Assembly (NCBI GenBank): GCA_963756375.1
Contig: CAVWNJ010000005.1
Location: 496,001-560,000 of the forward strand
Length of the DNA: 64,000 bases
Direction: 5' to 3'
From: Marisediminicola sp963756375
GTDB taxonomy: Bacteria; Actinomycetota; Actinomycetes; Actinomycetales; Microbacteriaceae
Shown piece after piece: positions 53,586 through 62,656 of this stretch (position 1 is its first letter; each line of letters starts with the position of its first letter). A model generated the notes under the pieces. That model did no database searches. It worked only from the letters and a program-made list of their open reading frames with translations, and was not told the DNA's origin. A program made the translations under genes and the position numbers.

Positions 53586-53990
53586 ATGGCTCGATGGGCA
53601 CCGGCAAAACAGGACACTCTCGATCACCTCGCCGGGGAGATCACCCACAACTACGCCGGAGGGCGGGTGGTGGTCGCGGTCGACGGCGCGTCGGTCGATG
53701 GCACATCGGCGTTCGCGGACGACCTCGCCGACGCGCTCGGGCGGGGACGCGATGACGTGGTGCGGGTCGCAGCAGACGACGTGCGCGGCACGACCGGGTC
53801 GATGATGATCGTGGCGCACGGCCCCTTCCTGGCGCGAGCCGACCTCAAGGGCGTCTGGCACTTCCTGGTGTGGGTGGACGTACAAGGCGATCGCTCGGCG
53901 AGTCGCGAGGTGTCGAAGAACGCCGCGAACGCCCTCATCGACAACACCGACGCGGAGCATCCGAGACGGGTGTTCGCAGACTCCTGCTGA
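53586..53990 (+). CDS. Shortened uridine-kinase-like protein with degenerate P-loop
   Basis: 134 residues from ATG 53586. The start (MARWAPAKQDTLDHLAGEI) and the end (NALIDNTDAEHPRRVFADSC) match actinobacterial uridine-kinase-like proteins of about 200 residues. The P-loop reads VDGASVDGTSAFA, with Thr where the GK[ST] Lys is expected. The middle acceptor-binding part is missing, so the chain is about 65 residues short. It is probably not an active kinase: either a decaying gene or a recruited remnant. It starts 38 bp from the divergent mutY. Confidence 0.7.
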   Translation: MARWAPAKQDTLDHLAGEITHNYAGGRVVVAVDGASVDGTSAFADDLADALGRGRDDVVRVAADDVRGTTGSMMIVAHGPFLARADLKGVWHFLVWVDVQGDRSASREVSKNAANALIDNTDAEHPRRVFADSC

Positions 53991-54015
53991 GCGGATCGCG
54001 CCTCGACCGGTGCGG

Positions 54016-55035
54016 TCAGCGCGCCGCGGTCCGGCCGCGCACGGGCACTCTGCGCGTCACCTCGTCGGGCGCAAGGAACTCACCCGTGGTCTCGACTCCA
54101 TGCACCATCGCCACGAGGGCGGCGTTCACCGGCGCATCCATGCCGATGCGGTGAGCCGCGGAGACGACGGCGCCGTTCAGGTCGTCCACTTCGGTCAGTC
54201 GCCCCCTGCGGATGCTCTGCAGGGTCGATCCCGGGTTCGCGATGTCGCCCATCCTCTTCGCCATGGCGAGCGGCAACTGCTCCATCGCGCGGAGGGGAAG
54301 GCGGGCGAGCACCCGCAGCCGACGATCGGTGATGCCCTGCAGCGGGGCGAACCGCACCCCACTCGCTCGCGCGACCGCAACGGTCTCCCGCATGCCCGCG
54401 GCGAGGATTCGACGGAGTTCCGGATGCGCGATCACCTGCTGCACGCTGAGCCCGGTGATGGCAGGCAGGGCGTTCACCTGGTTCACGACGAGCTTCGACC
54501 ACTGGGCGCCGACGAAGTCGTGCGTGACGGTGACCGGCATGGCGTCGTTCACGATGCCCGCGACGAACGGAAGATCGCGCACCGCCCGATCGGACCCGAT
54601 GATCATGCTGCCCCTGGCGGTCACGTTGACGAGGCCCGGTTCGAGGTGCGACGCGGCGAAGAGCGCGAGTGCTCCGAGGACCGCGCCGTCGGACTCGCCG
54701 CCGAGCACAGCTCGTGCGGCGTTCAACCCGGCGAGGCCGTTCTGCACCACGACCACCGGCACACCGGCGAGTGCCGTGGCGGAGGCCGCGATGGCAGACG
54801 CCGCGTCCTGCGCCTTCGTGGCGACGATGGCGAGGTCGGGGGTCGCCGAGAGGCTGGTTCCGGCGCGCACCGCTGCCGTGTGATCGCCGAAATCTCCGGT
54901 GAGTCTGAGCCCGCTGCCTGCGATCGCCGTGAGGTGGTCGCCGCGCGCGGTGACCTCGACCTCGTGGCCGGCCCGATCGAGGAGAGCCGCGAGGGTACCG
55001 CCGACCGCCCCTGCACCGACCACGGCGATCCTCAT
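54016..55035 (-). CDS. Ketopantoate reductase (ApbA/PanE) family protein
   Basis: 339 residues from ATG 55035. NADPH-binding GAGAVGGTLAALLDRAG at the N-terminus, VVVVQNGLAG near residue 97, and the substrate Lys in GAQWSKLVVNQVNALPAI. PanE reduces 2-dehydropantoate to pantoate for coenzyme A; several family members act on other 2-keto acids, so the exact role is not certain. It stands alone, facing away from truB by 32 bp. Confidence 0.85.
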   Translation of the reverse strand: MRIAVVGAGAVGGTLAALLDRAGHEVEVTARGDHLTAIAGSGLRLTGDFGDHTAAVRAGTSLSATPDLAIVATKAQDAASAIAASATALAGVPVVVVQNGLAGLNAARAVLGGESDGAVLGALALFAASHLEPGLVNVTARGSMIIGSDRAVRDLPFVAGIVNDAMPVTVTHDFVGAQWSKLVVNQVNALPAITGLSVQQVIAHPELRRILAAGMRETVAVARASGVRFAPLQGITDRRLRVLARLPLRAMEQLPLAMAKRMGDIANPGSTLQSIRRGRLTEVDDLNGAVVSAAHRIGMDAPVNAALVAMVHGVETTGEFLAPDEVTRRVPVRGRTAAR

Positions 55036-55067
55036 GGATCGAGCCTATCCGCGGTCCGCGTAGCCTT

Positions 55068-56006
55068 ATGGACGTGACTTCCAAGCCCACCTCCACCATC
55101 AGCGGCGTGCTCCTCGTCGACAAGCCGACCGGGATGACCAGCCACGATGTGGTGTCCCGCACCAGACGGCTCGCGGGCACACGCAAGGTGGGGCACGCGG
55201 GCACCCTCGACCCCATGGCGACGGGCCTCCTCGTGCTCGGCATCAACAGTTCCACAAGGCTTCTCACCTATGTGGTCGGACTCGACAAGGAGTACCTCGC
55301 CACGATCCGGCTCGGTTCCTCCACCACGACAGACGACCGAGAGGGCGAGGAGACCGGCCGCGCATCCGCCGCCAGCGTCGCCGCCATCAGCCGGGAGGCG
55401 ATCGACCGGATCGTACGCGGACTCACCGGTGAGATCTCGCAGGTGCCGAGCACGGTGAGCGCCATCAAGGTCAACGGCAAGCGTGCCTATGCGCTCGCGC
55501 GCGCGGGGGAGCAGGTTGAACTCGCGTCACGGGCGGTGACCGTGTCGGAGTTCGTGGTGCTCGACACTCGGGAGGTCGACGGATACCTCGATGTCGACGT
55601 TCGGGTGCAGTGCTCCTCCGGCACCTACATCAGGGCCCTGGCTCGCGACCTCGGCTTCGCCCTCGGCGTGGGCGGGCACCTCACAGCGCTCAGGCGCACG
55701 CGGATCGGGCCCTTCGCCGTGTCGGATGCGGCTCCCCTCGACGATCTCGTGGTCGCGGATCGGATGCTCGTTCCGGCGGCAGTGGCTGCGGCACTGTTCG
55801 AGACGCTCGAGCTCGACGCCGGTCAGACGACCGACCTCACCCACGGAAAAAGACTGGCGCTTCCGGAGTCGGCCGACGCCTCGCCGGTCGCCGCGATCGG
55901 CCCGGACGGTCGCCTCATCGGCCTGCTCGAAATCGCGGGCGGGCGCGGGAAGCCGCTCGTCAACTTTCCCGCCGACGAGGTCTCGCCGAGTGGCGGCGAC
56001 CGGTGA
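55068..56006 (+). CDS. truB: tRNA pseudouridine(55) synthase
   Basis: 312 residues from ATG 55068. The catalytic Asp48 is in HAGTLDPMATGLLVL; KPTGMTSHDVV and CSSGTYIRALARDLG are further family motifs. The C-terminus holds a PUA-like domain. It modifies U55 in the T-loop of all tRNAs. It overlaps the next gene by 4 bp (GTGA). Confidence 0.95.
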   Translation: MDVTSKPTSTISGVLLVDKPTGMTSHDVVSRTRRLAGTRKVGHAGTLDPMATGLLVLGINSSTRLLTYVVGLDKEYLATIRLGSSTTTDDREGEETGRASAASVAAISREAIDRIVRGLTGEISQVPSTVSAIKVNGKRAYALARAGEQVELASRAVTVSEFVVLDTREVDGYLDVDVRVQCSSGTYIRALARDLGFALGVGGHLTALRRTRIGPFAVSDAAPLDDLVVADRMLVPAAVAAALFETLELDAGQTTDLTHGKRLALPESADASPVAAIGPDGRLIGLLEIAGGRGKPLVNFPADEVSPSGGDR

Positions 56007-56371
56007 TCCCGTGGTTCACCACCGCGCAGGTGATCGTGGCCGTCGCGGCAGGCCTGTTCTGCGTCATCCGGGGGCTCGCCAAACGCACGCCGGATGACGT
56101 CACTCTCGGGGCCACCGCACTCGTCGAGGTGCTGCTCGTGGTGCAGTTGGTCGTGGCGCTTCTGTCTCCAGGGCTCGGCAACTCACCGACAGGGAGCATG
56201 CTCGAGTTCTACATCTACCTCGTCTCGGCCATCATCCTGCCGCCGGTCGCCGTGCTGTGGGCACTCGTCGAACGCACGCGGTGGAGCACCGTCGTGCTCG
56301 GTGTCGTCTCGCTCGCGATCGCGGTGATGGTGTACCGGATGAACGCCATCTGGTTCTTCCAGACGGCGTGA
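56003..56371 (+). CDS. Small hypothetical membrane protein
   Basis: 122 residues from GTG 56003, coupled to truB. Four membrane spans: VIVAVAAGLFCVIRGLA, ATALVEVLLVVQLVVALL, FYIYLVSAIILPPVAVLWAL and VVLGVVSLAIAVMVYRM. No catalytic motif. Position between truB and ribF is common for such proteins in related actinobacteria, but the function is unknown. Confidence 0.75.
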   Translation: MIPWFTTAQVIVAVAAGLFCVIRGLAKRTPDDVTLGATALVEVLLVVQLVVALLSPGLGNSPTGSMLEFYIYLVSAIILPPVAVLWALVERTRWSTVVLGVVSLAIAVMVYRMNAIWFFQTA

Positions 56372-56429
56372 GACCCCCGGTTTCGCGCATGGCAGGGCTC
56401 CCTTGCCGACTGGCCTAATCTTGGAACCG

Positions 56430-56843
56430 ATGATTCAGAAACCTCCCGCACGCGCCGCCGGTATCGGTCGGGTCCTCGTCGTCGTCTACGGAATCCTGGC
56501 GCTGGCCGCCACCGGGCGATCGGTCTTTCAGATCATCAGCAAGTTCGATGAGGCGCCGTTCGCCTACCTCCTCTCCGCGCTCGCGGCGGTCGTGTACATC
56601 CTCGCGACGATCGCCCTCGTGGCACCGGGGCGTCGGTGGTATGCCGTGGCGTGGGCCACCATCTCGTTCGAGCTTCTGGGGGTGCTCGTGGTGGGAGCCC
56701 TGAGTGTCTTCGATGCGGAGCTCTTCCCGGCCGACACCGTGTGGTCGTTCTTCGGCCGCGGGTACTTGTTCATCCCGCTCGTGCTCCCGATTCTCGGCAT
56801 GCTGTGGTTGCGGCGCCACCGTCCCGTCGACGCGAGGCACTGA
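56430..56843 (+). CDS. Small hypothetical membrane protein
   Basis: 137 residues from ATG 56430 (MIQKPPARAAGIGR); the open frame begins nine codons earlier. Four spans are visible, including VLVVVYGILALAATG and FIPLVLPILGMLWLRRH. It ends 2 bp before ribF and is in the same direction. A TAATCT box at 56414-56419 could be a -10 element. Confidence 0.75.
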   Translation: MIQKPPARAAGIGRVLVVVYGILALAATGRSVFQIISKFDEAPFAYLLSALAAVVYILATIALVAPGRRWYAVAWATISFELLGVLVVGALSVFDAELFPADTVWSFFGRGYLFIPLVLPILGMLWLRRHRPVDARH

Positions 56844-56845
56844 CC

Positions 56846-57778
56846 GTGGACTTCTATACCTCCCTGGGCGACATCCCGGCCGACTTCGGCCCGAGCGCCG
56901 TCACGTTCGGCAAGTTCGACGGCGTGCATCGCGGTCACCGCGGGGTGCTGAGCCAGCTCTTCGACCTTGCGGATGCCCGAGGCCTCGTCTCGACCGTGCT
57001 CTCGTTCGACCGCAATCCGCTCAGCGTGCTCGCACCGGAGAAGTGTCCGGAGAGCGTGATCAGCAATGCGCAGAAGCGGGAGCTGCTCGAGGCCACCGGG
57101 GTCGACACCTTCGTGGAGCTCGCATTCGACGAGGAGTTCAGCAGGCACAGCGCCGCCGACTTCGTGGAGCGCATCATCGTCGGCACCCTGCACGCCGCGG
57201 TCGTGCTGGTCGGCGACGACACCCGGTACGGCGCGGGCGGCAGCGGTTCCTTCGCCACCCTGCAGGAACTCGGGGCAGCGCACGGGGTGGAGGTGGTACG
57301 CGCCGACCGCGTGCGCACGCCTGACGGCGAGATCGTCTCGTCCACGCGCATCCGCACTGCCCTCGCCGCCGGCGACGTGCGCACGGCGGCCGAGTTGCTC
57401 GGACGCACCCCGGGTGTTCGTGCGGAGGTCGTGCACGGCAAGCGCCGCGGACGCGAACTCGGCTATCCCACCGCGAACCTGTCGCCGCAGCTCGAGGGGC
57501 TCATCCCCGCCGACGGGGTGTACGCCGGATACCTGGTGCGCGACGGCATCCGGATGCCCGCCGCCATCTCCATCGGCAACAACCCCACCTTCGAAGGCGT
57601 TCCCGCCCGTCAGGTGGAGGCCTACGTGATCGACGAGGACCTCGACCTGTACGACCAGGTCGTGGAGGTCGAGTTCGTGGAGCGGATTCGCGGGATGCTG
57701 AAGTTCGACTCGATCGACGAGCTCATCGAACGCATGGCGAAGGACACCGACGCCGCGAGGATGCTCGTTCCCCGCTGA
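56846..57778 (+). CDS. ribF: Bifunctional riboflavin kinase / FAD synthetase
   Basis: 310 residues from GTG 56846, two bases after the preceding stop; the longer frame inside that gene is not used. N-terminal adenylyltransferase: TFGKFDGVHRGHRGVL and SSTRIRTALAAGD. C-terminal flavokinase: VVHGKRRGRELGYPTANLS and ISIGNNPTF. It makes FMN and then FAD. It is convergent with the globin gene, 8 bp apart, without a visible terminator. Confidence 0.95.
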   Translation: MDFYTSLGDIPADFGPSAVTFGKFDGVHRGHRGVLSQLFDLADARGLVSTVLSFDRNPLSVLAPEKCPESVISNAQKRELLEATGVDTFVELAFDEEFSRHSAADFVERIIVGTLHAAVVLVGDDTRYGAGGSGSFATLQELGAAHGVEVVRADRVRTPDGEIVSSTRIRTALAAGDVRTAAELLGRTPGVRAEVVHGKRRGRELGYPTANLSPQLEGLIPADGVYAGYLVRDGIRMPAAISIGNNPTFEGVPARQVEAYVIDEDLDLYDQVVEVEFVERIRGMLKFDSIDELIERMAKDTDAARMLVPR

Positions 57779-57786
57779 GGTCGGCG

Positions 57787-58185
57787 TTACTCGTCGAACG
57801 TGTTGACCATGGCGTGGGCGGCGCGGTCGAGGTAGTCCCACAGCATCTCGTGGTGCAGTGGCGCGAGATCGAGCGAGTCGACCGCGGCCCGCATGTGATG
57901 CAGCCAACGGTCGCGGGCATCCGGGTTCACCTTGAACGGAAGGTGCCGCATGCGAAGTCGGGGATGACCGCGCTCCTGGCTGTAGGTGGAGGGTCCGCCC
58001 CAGTACTGCTCGAGGAATCCGGTCAGGCGTTGGATGGCGCCTTCGAGGTCCGCCTCCGGATACATGGGTCGCAGTACCGGATCGTCGGCCACCCCCACGT
58101 AGAAGGCGCGCACGAGGCGCTCGAACGTGGGCCTGCCCCCTACCTCGTTCCAGAAGTTGGAGACCTCCTGACCGCTGTCGGTCAT
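57787..58185 (-). CDS. glbO: Truncated haemoglobin, group II (trHbO)
   Basis: 132 residues from ATG 58185, whose first bases overlap the mscS stop (ATGA). It fits group II globins: FWNEVGGRPTFERLVRAFY, FLEQYWGGPSTYSQERGHPR with the TyrCD1-type region, and RMRHLPFKV with the proximal His. The WLHHMRAAV helix and Trp in the G-helix follow. It binds oxygen or handles NO and peroxide. It is the last gene of the pepN-mscS-glbO operon. Confidence 0.93.
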   Translation of the reverse strand: MTDSGQEVSNFWNEVGGRPTFERLVRAFYVGVADDPVLRPMYPEADLEGAIQRLTGFLEQYWGGPSTYSQERGHPRLRMRHLPFKVNPDARDRWLHHMRAAVDSLDLAPLHHEMLWDYLDRAAHAMVNTFDE

Positions 58186-59150
58186 TCCTCGTCCCTCGCG
58201 CGGCTGTGCACCGTGGTCTCCGCGTTGTCGAGCACCATGCGATTGAGCGCAGGCAGAGACACACCGACCTCGTCGAGGCCGAGCTTGAGGCGGAGCCGGA
58301 GTTCGCGGGCCACGTCCCACTGGCTGGCCGGCTTCACCTTCATCGCGAGACGGATCGTGAGGGCCTCGGCCGACAGCGTCTCGATGCCCCACACCTCGGG
58401 CATGTCGATCACCTGCCGCGACCACTCCTCGCTCGTGGCCATGGCCGTGGCGGAGGCGAGCAGCGAGGCCTGAACCGCCGCGACATCCGCGTGATACGGG
58501 GTCGGCAGGTCGATGATGACGCGCGCCCACCCCTGCGACTTGTTGCCGACGCGCAGGATCTCGCCGTTGCGAACGAACCAGAGCACGCCCTCGACGTCGC
58601 GGATCGCGGTGACGCGGATGCCCACCGTTTCCACAACGCCGCTCGCGGGCCCGAGGTCCACGACATCGCCGACGCCGAGCTGGTCCTCGGCCACCATGAA
58701 CAGGCCGTTCAGCACGTCCTTCACGATGTTCTGCGCCCCGAACCCGAGGCCGGCACCGAGGGCCGCCGTGATCAACGCGAAGGATCCGATGATGTTCGGG
58801 TCGATCGCCGTGATGATGAGCAGCAGCGCCACGATCGCGATCACGACGGTCACCACGTTGTTGAGCACCGACCCGAGGGTCCTGGTGCGCTGCACCACGC
58901 GTACCGCGGCGAGCGGCGAGGCGACCAGCGACTGGGTGTCCGAGACGTTCTGCCGCTTCTTCACCCCCGTCACGATTCGATTGACCACCCGCCGCACCAC
59001 GAAGTGCAGCAGCACCCGCAGGACGAGCGCCCCGATCACGATTCCGATCACCGTGATCGGGGTGGCGAACAGTTCGAGGAAGCCGCCGAGCGACGCCCAG
59101 AATCCGGCCCAGTCGAATGGTTCGGCCGGGTCCACCGCGGTGAAGATCAT
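58182..59150 (-). CDS. MscS-family small-conductance mechanosensitive channel
   Basis: 322 residues. Its ATG overlaps the pepN stop (ATGA). Spans near residues 30-50, 90-110 and the pore helix SFALITAALGAGLGFGAQNI, then a beta domain (GVGDVVDLGPASGVVETVGI) and an alpha/beta C-domain. It opens under membrane tension on osmotic downshift. It is of the short MscS type. Confidence 0.9.
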   Translation of the reverse strand: MIFTAVDPAEPFDWAGFWASLGGFLELFATPITVIGIVIGALVLRVLLHFVVRRVVNRIVTGVKKRQNVSDTQSLVASPLAAVRVVQRTRTLGSVLNNVVTVVIAIVALLLIITAIDPNIIGSFALITAALGAGLGFGAQNIVKDVLNGLFMVAEDQLGVGDVVDLGPASGVVETVGIRVTAIRDVEGVLWFVRNGEILRVGNKSQGWARVIIDLPTPYHADVAAVQASLLASATAMATSEEWSRQVIDMPEVWGIETLSAEALTIRLAMKVKPASQWDVARELRLRLKLGLDEVGVSLPALNRMVLDNAETTVHSRARDEE

Positions 59151-61714
59151 CGGGAGACGGGCTCCCCGCTGTCGCCCTCAGCGTCCTTCGCCTGCACGAG
59201 CAGGGCGCGCTCGACGCCGGCGAGGTTCTCGATCACGAGCCGGCGGAGTGCCGGCACGTCCGGGTTCGCGTTGAGCCACTCGTTCGTGGCATCCCGGAGG
59301 CTTTCGCTCGCGAGCTGAGCCGGGTAGAGCCCCACGACCAGGGTCTCGGCGATGTGATAACTGCGGGCCTCCCAGAGCGCACCGATGCTGTCGAAGTAGC
59401 GCGCGACCAGGGGCTCGAAGACGCTCGGGTCGTTGCTGTGCTGGAAGCCGACCGTGGTCTGCCGCACGATGGCGTTCGGAAGTTCGTCACTGTCGACCAG
59501 TGAGGAGAACGCCGCGAGCTTGCCCTCGACGGTCGGGATGGTGGCGCGCGCGCGGGCGGCCGCCTGGGCGCCGTTCGCCGTGTTGTCCTTCTCGAGCGCC
59601 GCGTCGATGTCGGATGTTCCGGCAGCGCCGTTGAGCACCAGCCCTTCGAGCAGCTCCCAGTCGAGGTCGGTATCGATCTCGAGACCGTCGAGGGGCGCGC
59701 TGCCGTCCCGCAGACCCTGCAGCGCCGTGACGTGCTCTGCGGTGCTGGCGATCGCGGCGAAGAACTTCACGAACTGGAACTGCGCGTCCGAGGCGGGTGC
59801 CGCCGACCGGGCGAGGTCGAGCAGGCGGTCGCCGACGAATGCGATTGTGGCGGCGCGGTTCGCGGGGTCCACGTAGAGGCGGGCGACGGTGAGCAACTGG
59901 CTGAGCGTCGTACGCAGCGTCGTCGACTCGGTCTCGCTGGCGATGTTGTCGAGAACCAGATGCACGTAGTCGCTCGCGGGGGCCTCGCCGTCGCGCGTCG
60001 AGTCCCACACCGAGCCCCAGACGATCGCCCGGGCGAGGGGTGCCTCGATGCCGGCGAGGTGCTTCTTCGCCGTCGCCAGGGATCGCGCATCCAGACGCAC
60101 CTTGGCGTAGGCGAGATCGTCGTCGTTCACGAGCACGAGATCGGGGAGTTCACGCCCGACGAGTCCCGTCACCTCGGTGCGTTCGCCGTCGACGTCGATC
60201 TCCAGGCGATCGTCGCGCACCAGCGAACCGCCGGCGAGGTCGTAGAGGCCGATGGCCAACCGGTGCGGGCGGATGGTCGGATAGTCGGCCGGTGCGGTCT
60301 GCACGATCACGAAGGAGGTGATGCGCCCGCGGTCATCCGTCTCGATCTCCGGTCGCAGCGTGTTCACGCCCGCGGTCTCGAGCCACAGTTTCGACCATTC
60401 GCCGAGCGAGCGGCCGCTGGTCACCTCGAGCTCTGCGAGCAGGTCGCCGAGCTCCGTATTGCCGTGGGCGTGCTTGCGGAAGTAGGCAGCGACGCCGGAG
60501 AAGAACGCGTCGATCCCCACCCAGGCCACGAGCTGCTTCAACACCGAACCACCCTTGGCGTAGGTGATGCCGTCGAAGTTCACCTGCACGTCTTCGAGGT
60601 CGTTGATGGTGGCGACCACCGGGTGCGTGGACGGCAGCTGGTCCTGGCGGTACGCCCAGCTCTTCTCCATCGACTGGAACGTGGTCCAGGCCTCGGTCCA
60701 CTCGGTGGCCTCCGCCGTGGCGATGGTCGACGCCCATTCCGCGAACGACTCATTGAGCCAGAGGTCGTTCCACCACTTCATGGTGACGAGGTCGCCGAAC
60801 CACATGTGGGCGAGCTCGTGCAGGATCGTGACGACGCGACGCTCCTTGATGGCGTCGGTGACCTTCGAACGGAAGACATAGGTCTCGGTGAAGGTGACCG
60901 CGCCCGCGTTCTCCATGGCGCCCGCATTGAACTCCGGCACGAAGAGCTGGTCGTACTTGTCGAACGGGTACGGGTAGTCGAACTTCGCCTCGAAGTAGGC
61001 GAAACCCTGCCGGGTCTTCTCGAAGATGTAGTCGGCATCGAGGTAACGGGTGAGGGAGCGGCGCGTGAAGATCCCGAGCGGGATGCTTCGGCCGTCGCTC
61101 GAGGTGAGGTGGCTGCGGGTCACGTCATACGGGCCCGCCACGATCGCGGTGACGTACGACGAGAGCACCGGTGTCGGCTCGAAGCGCCAGGTTGCGCTGT
61201 CGCCCGTGACCTCCGGCTCGGGCGTCGGGGAGTTGCTCACCATCTGCCACGCCTTCGGCGCGGTGACGGTGAAGATGAAGCGCGCCTTGAGGTCCGGCTG
61301 CTCGAAGACGGCGAACACACGCCTCGAGTCGGGCACCTCGAACTGCGAGTAGAGGTAGACCTCGCCGTCGACCGGGTCGACGAAGCGGTGCAGGCCCTCA
61401 CCGGTGTTCGTGTACTCGGCGTCGGCGACCACGGTGAGCACGTTGTGCTCGGCGAGGTCGTCGAGGCGGATGCGCACGCCATCGTTCACGTCGGCCACAT
61501 CCAGCTCGCGGTCGTTGAGCGTGACCGAATGCACGGTCCGCGTGAGGGCGTCGATGAAGCTGCTGGATCCGTCGACCGCATCGAAGGTGACGACGGTCGT
61601 GCTGCGGAAGACCTCCGCACCACAGGTGAGGTCGAGGGTGACGTCGTAGCTCTCCACTGAGAGGAGTGCTTTGCGCTCCTGGGCTTCGATCCTGGTGAGG
61701 TTGTCTCCTGGCAC
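59147..61714 (-). CDS. pepN: Aminopeptidase N (M1 family)
   Basis: About 855 residues. GTG 61714 is chosen since AAGGAG lies 6 bases upstream and VPGDNLTRIEAQER matches the family N-terminus; an ATG at 61729 overlaps that ribosome site. Substrate-binding GAMENAGAVTF, zinc site HELAHMWFGDL near residue 298 and the third ligand in LNESFAEW are intact. A long helical C-domain follows. It trims N-terminal residues from peptides in the cytoplasm, the usual lysyl/alanyl aminopeptidase of actinobacteria. First gene of a three-gene operon. Confidence 0.95.
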   Translation of the reverse strand: MPGDNLTRIEAQERKALLSVESYDVTLDLTCGAEVFRSTTVVTFDAVDGSSSFIDALTRTVHSVTLNDRELDVADVNDGVRIRLDDLAEHNVLTVVADAEYTNTGEGLHRFVDPVDGEVYLYSQFEVPDSRRVFAVFEQPDLKARFIFTVTAPKAWQMVSNSPTPEPEVTGDSATWRFEPTPVLSSYVTAIVAGPYDVTRSHLTSSDGRSIPLGIFTRRSLTRYLDADYIFEKTRQGFAYFEAKFDYPYPFDKYDQLFVPEFNAGAMENAGAVTFTETYVFRSKVTDAIKERRVVTILHELAHMWFGDLVTMKWWNDLWLNESFAEWASTIATAEATEWTEAWTTFQSMEKSWAYRQDQLPSTHPVVATINDLEDVQVNFDGITYAKGGSVLKQLVAWVGIDAFFSGVAAYFRKHAHGNTELGDLLAELEVTSGRSLGEWSKLWLETAGVNTLRPEIETDDRGRITSFVIVQTAPADYPTIRPHRLAIGLYDLAGGSLVRDDRLEIDVDGERTEVTGLVGRELPDLVLVNDDDLAYAKVRLDARSLATAKKHLAGIEAPLARAIVWGSVWDSTRDGEAPASDYVHLVLDNIASETESTTLRTTLSQLLTVARLYVDPANRAATIAFVGDRLLDLARSAAPASDAQFQFVKFFAAIASTAEHVTALQGLRDGSAPLDGLEIDTDLDWELLEGLVLNGAAGTSDIDAALEKDNTANGAQAAARARATIPTVEGKLAAFSSLVDSDELPNAIVRQTTVGFQHSNDPSVFEPLVARYFDSIGALWEARSYHIAETLVVGLYPAQLASESLRDATNEWLNANPDVPALRRLVIENLAGVERALLVQAKDAEGDSGEPVSR

Positions 61715-61814
61715 GCTGCACTCCTTCATCGGCGTTCGGTGGGGCTCGTGGCCGCCCGAACCAGCCTAACGGGAGCGCCCCTCCACCGATCGTCGGCGCG
61801 GCGGAAGGTCAGCC

Positions 61815-61861
61815 GTGCCCGACCCGGGTTCGCGGGATCCGCGAGACGTCGGGCCGGGCAC
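61815..61861 (-). terminator. Two-part hairpin terminator downstream of the 61880 gene
   Basis: An outer stem GTGCCCG / CGGGCAC (plus three inner C-G pairs) encloses an inner stem TCGCGG-GAT-CCGCGA. It lies 19 bp after the stop of the upstream minus-strand gene and before the pepN start. Strong intrinsic-terminator candidate without a U-run. Confidence 0.65.
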
Positions 61862-61879
61862 GGGGCTGGTTGCCCCGGC

Positions 61880-62575
61880 TCAGACGAGCTGGGGCACGCG
61901 GGAATCCTCGCGCGGAGCGAGGATGCGGTGGCACTCGTCGAGAACCGCGGCGAGCAGGGTGCGCATCACCCCGTCCACATCCGTGGTGCAGGCCTCACCG
62001 ATCCCGGCGAGCGCCAACACGGTCATCGCGTCGCATGCGATGGGACCGGATGCGGCCGCGCGATAGGGCGTGCTCGCGAGCTGCTGCCTGGCCCACCGCT
62101 CCGACAGAGGCGCGGAGGACAGGGCGACTTTCGCGTCGGCGAGAATCTTCTCGCCGCCTTCGGGATCGAGCGAGGCGAGCCGCTCGCTGCACCTGATGAT
62201 GGTGACGGCGATGGGTCGCTGGCGTTCCTCGCTTGCGATCGGCAGGGCTGCGGATGCAGACAGCAGGGCAACGGTCAGGTCGATGCGCTGGCTGGCGACG
62301 GGGTCATCCGCCACGATTCCGATCGCGGCCGGGATCATCGGCGCTAGCCTCGACCGCTCTGTGTCGCTGGACCAGTCGTTCACCAGGCGGGCGAGTCGGG
62401 CCACGGCGGGGTGGGTGCAGCGCGGGTGGTCACTCCAGCGTTCGCCCGCGAGATGGGAGGCGAACTCCATGAAGCAGGCGCCCCGCTTGGCGTTTCGGTG
62501 ACGCCCCCGAGACAGGACTGGCATGAGATCCGGCACTCCGAATGCCGGGTCGGTGTGTGCGTTCCGGAATAACAT
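61880..62575 (-). CDS. Hypothetical protein
   Basis: 231 residues from ATG 62575; a start at 62524 (MPVLSRGRHRNAKRG) is possible and would begin with a typical basic stretch. The start GRHRNAKRGACFMEFASHLA and the helical, Ala/Leu-rich body are soluble; no span or known motif is seen. The GACFMEFA and SHLAGERWSDHPRCTHPAVA segments look conserved among actinobacterial proteins of unknown function, but I cannot name the family. Confidence 0.65.
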   Translation of the reverse strand: MLFRNAHTDPAFGVPDLMPVLSRGRHRNAKRGACFMEFASHLAGERWSDHPRCTHPAVARLARLVNDWSSDTERSRLAPMIPAAIGIVADDPVASQRIDLTVALLSASAALPIASEERQRPIAVTIIRCSERLASLDPEGGEKILADAKVALSSAPLSERWARQQLASTPYRAAASGPIACDAMTVLALAGIGEACTTDVDGVMRTLLAAVLDECHRILAPREDSRVPQLV

Positions 62576-62656
62576 GCGGCACCTCCGATAGGCCACGATG
62601 GGTGCTTCCAGTTTGCGCTCGTCCGCGCGAGAAAACGAGCCCTATCGGCCCCGAGT

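Noticed and set aside
61815..61861. tRNA-like or structured RNA
   Set aside because: The folded form is only two nested stems with no anticodon or T-loop; position after a stop fits a terminator.
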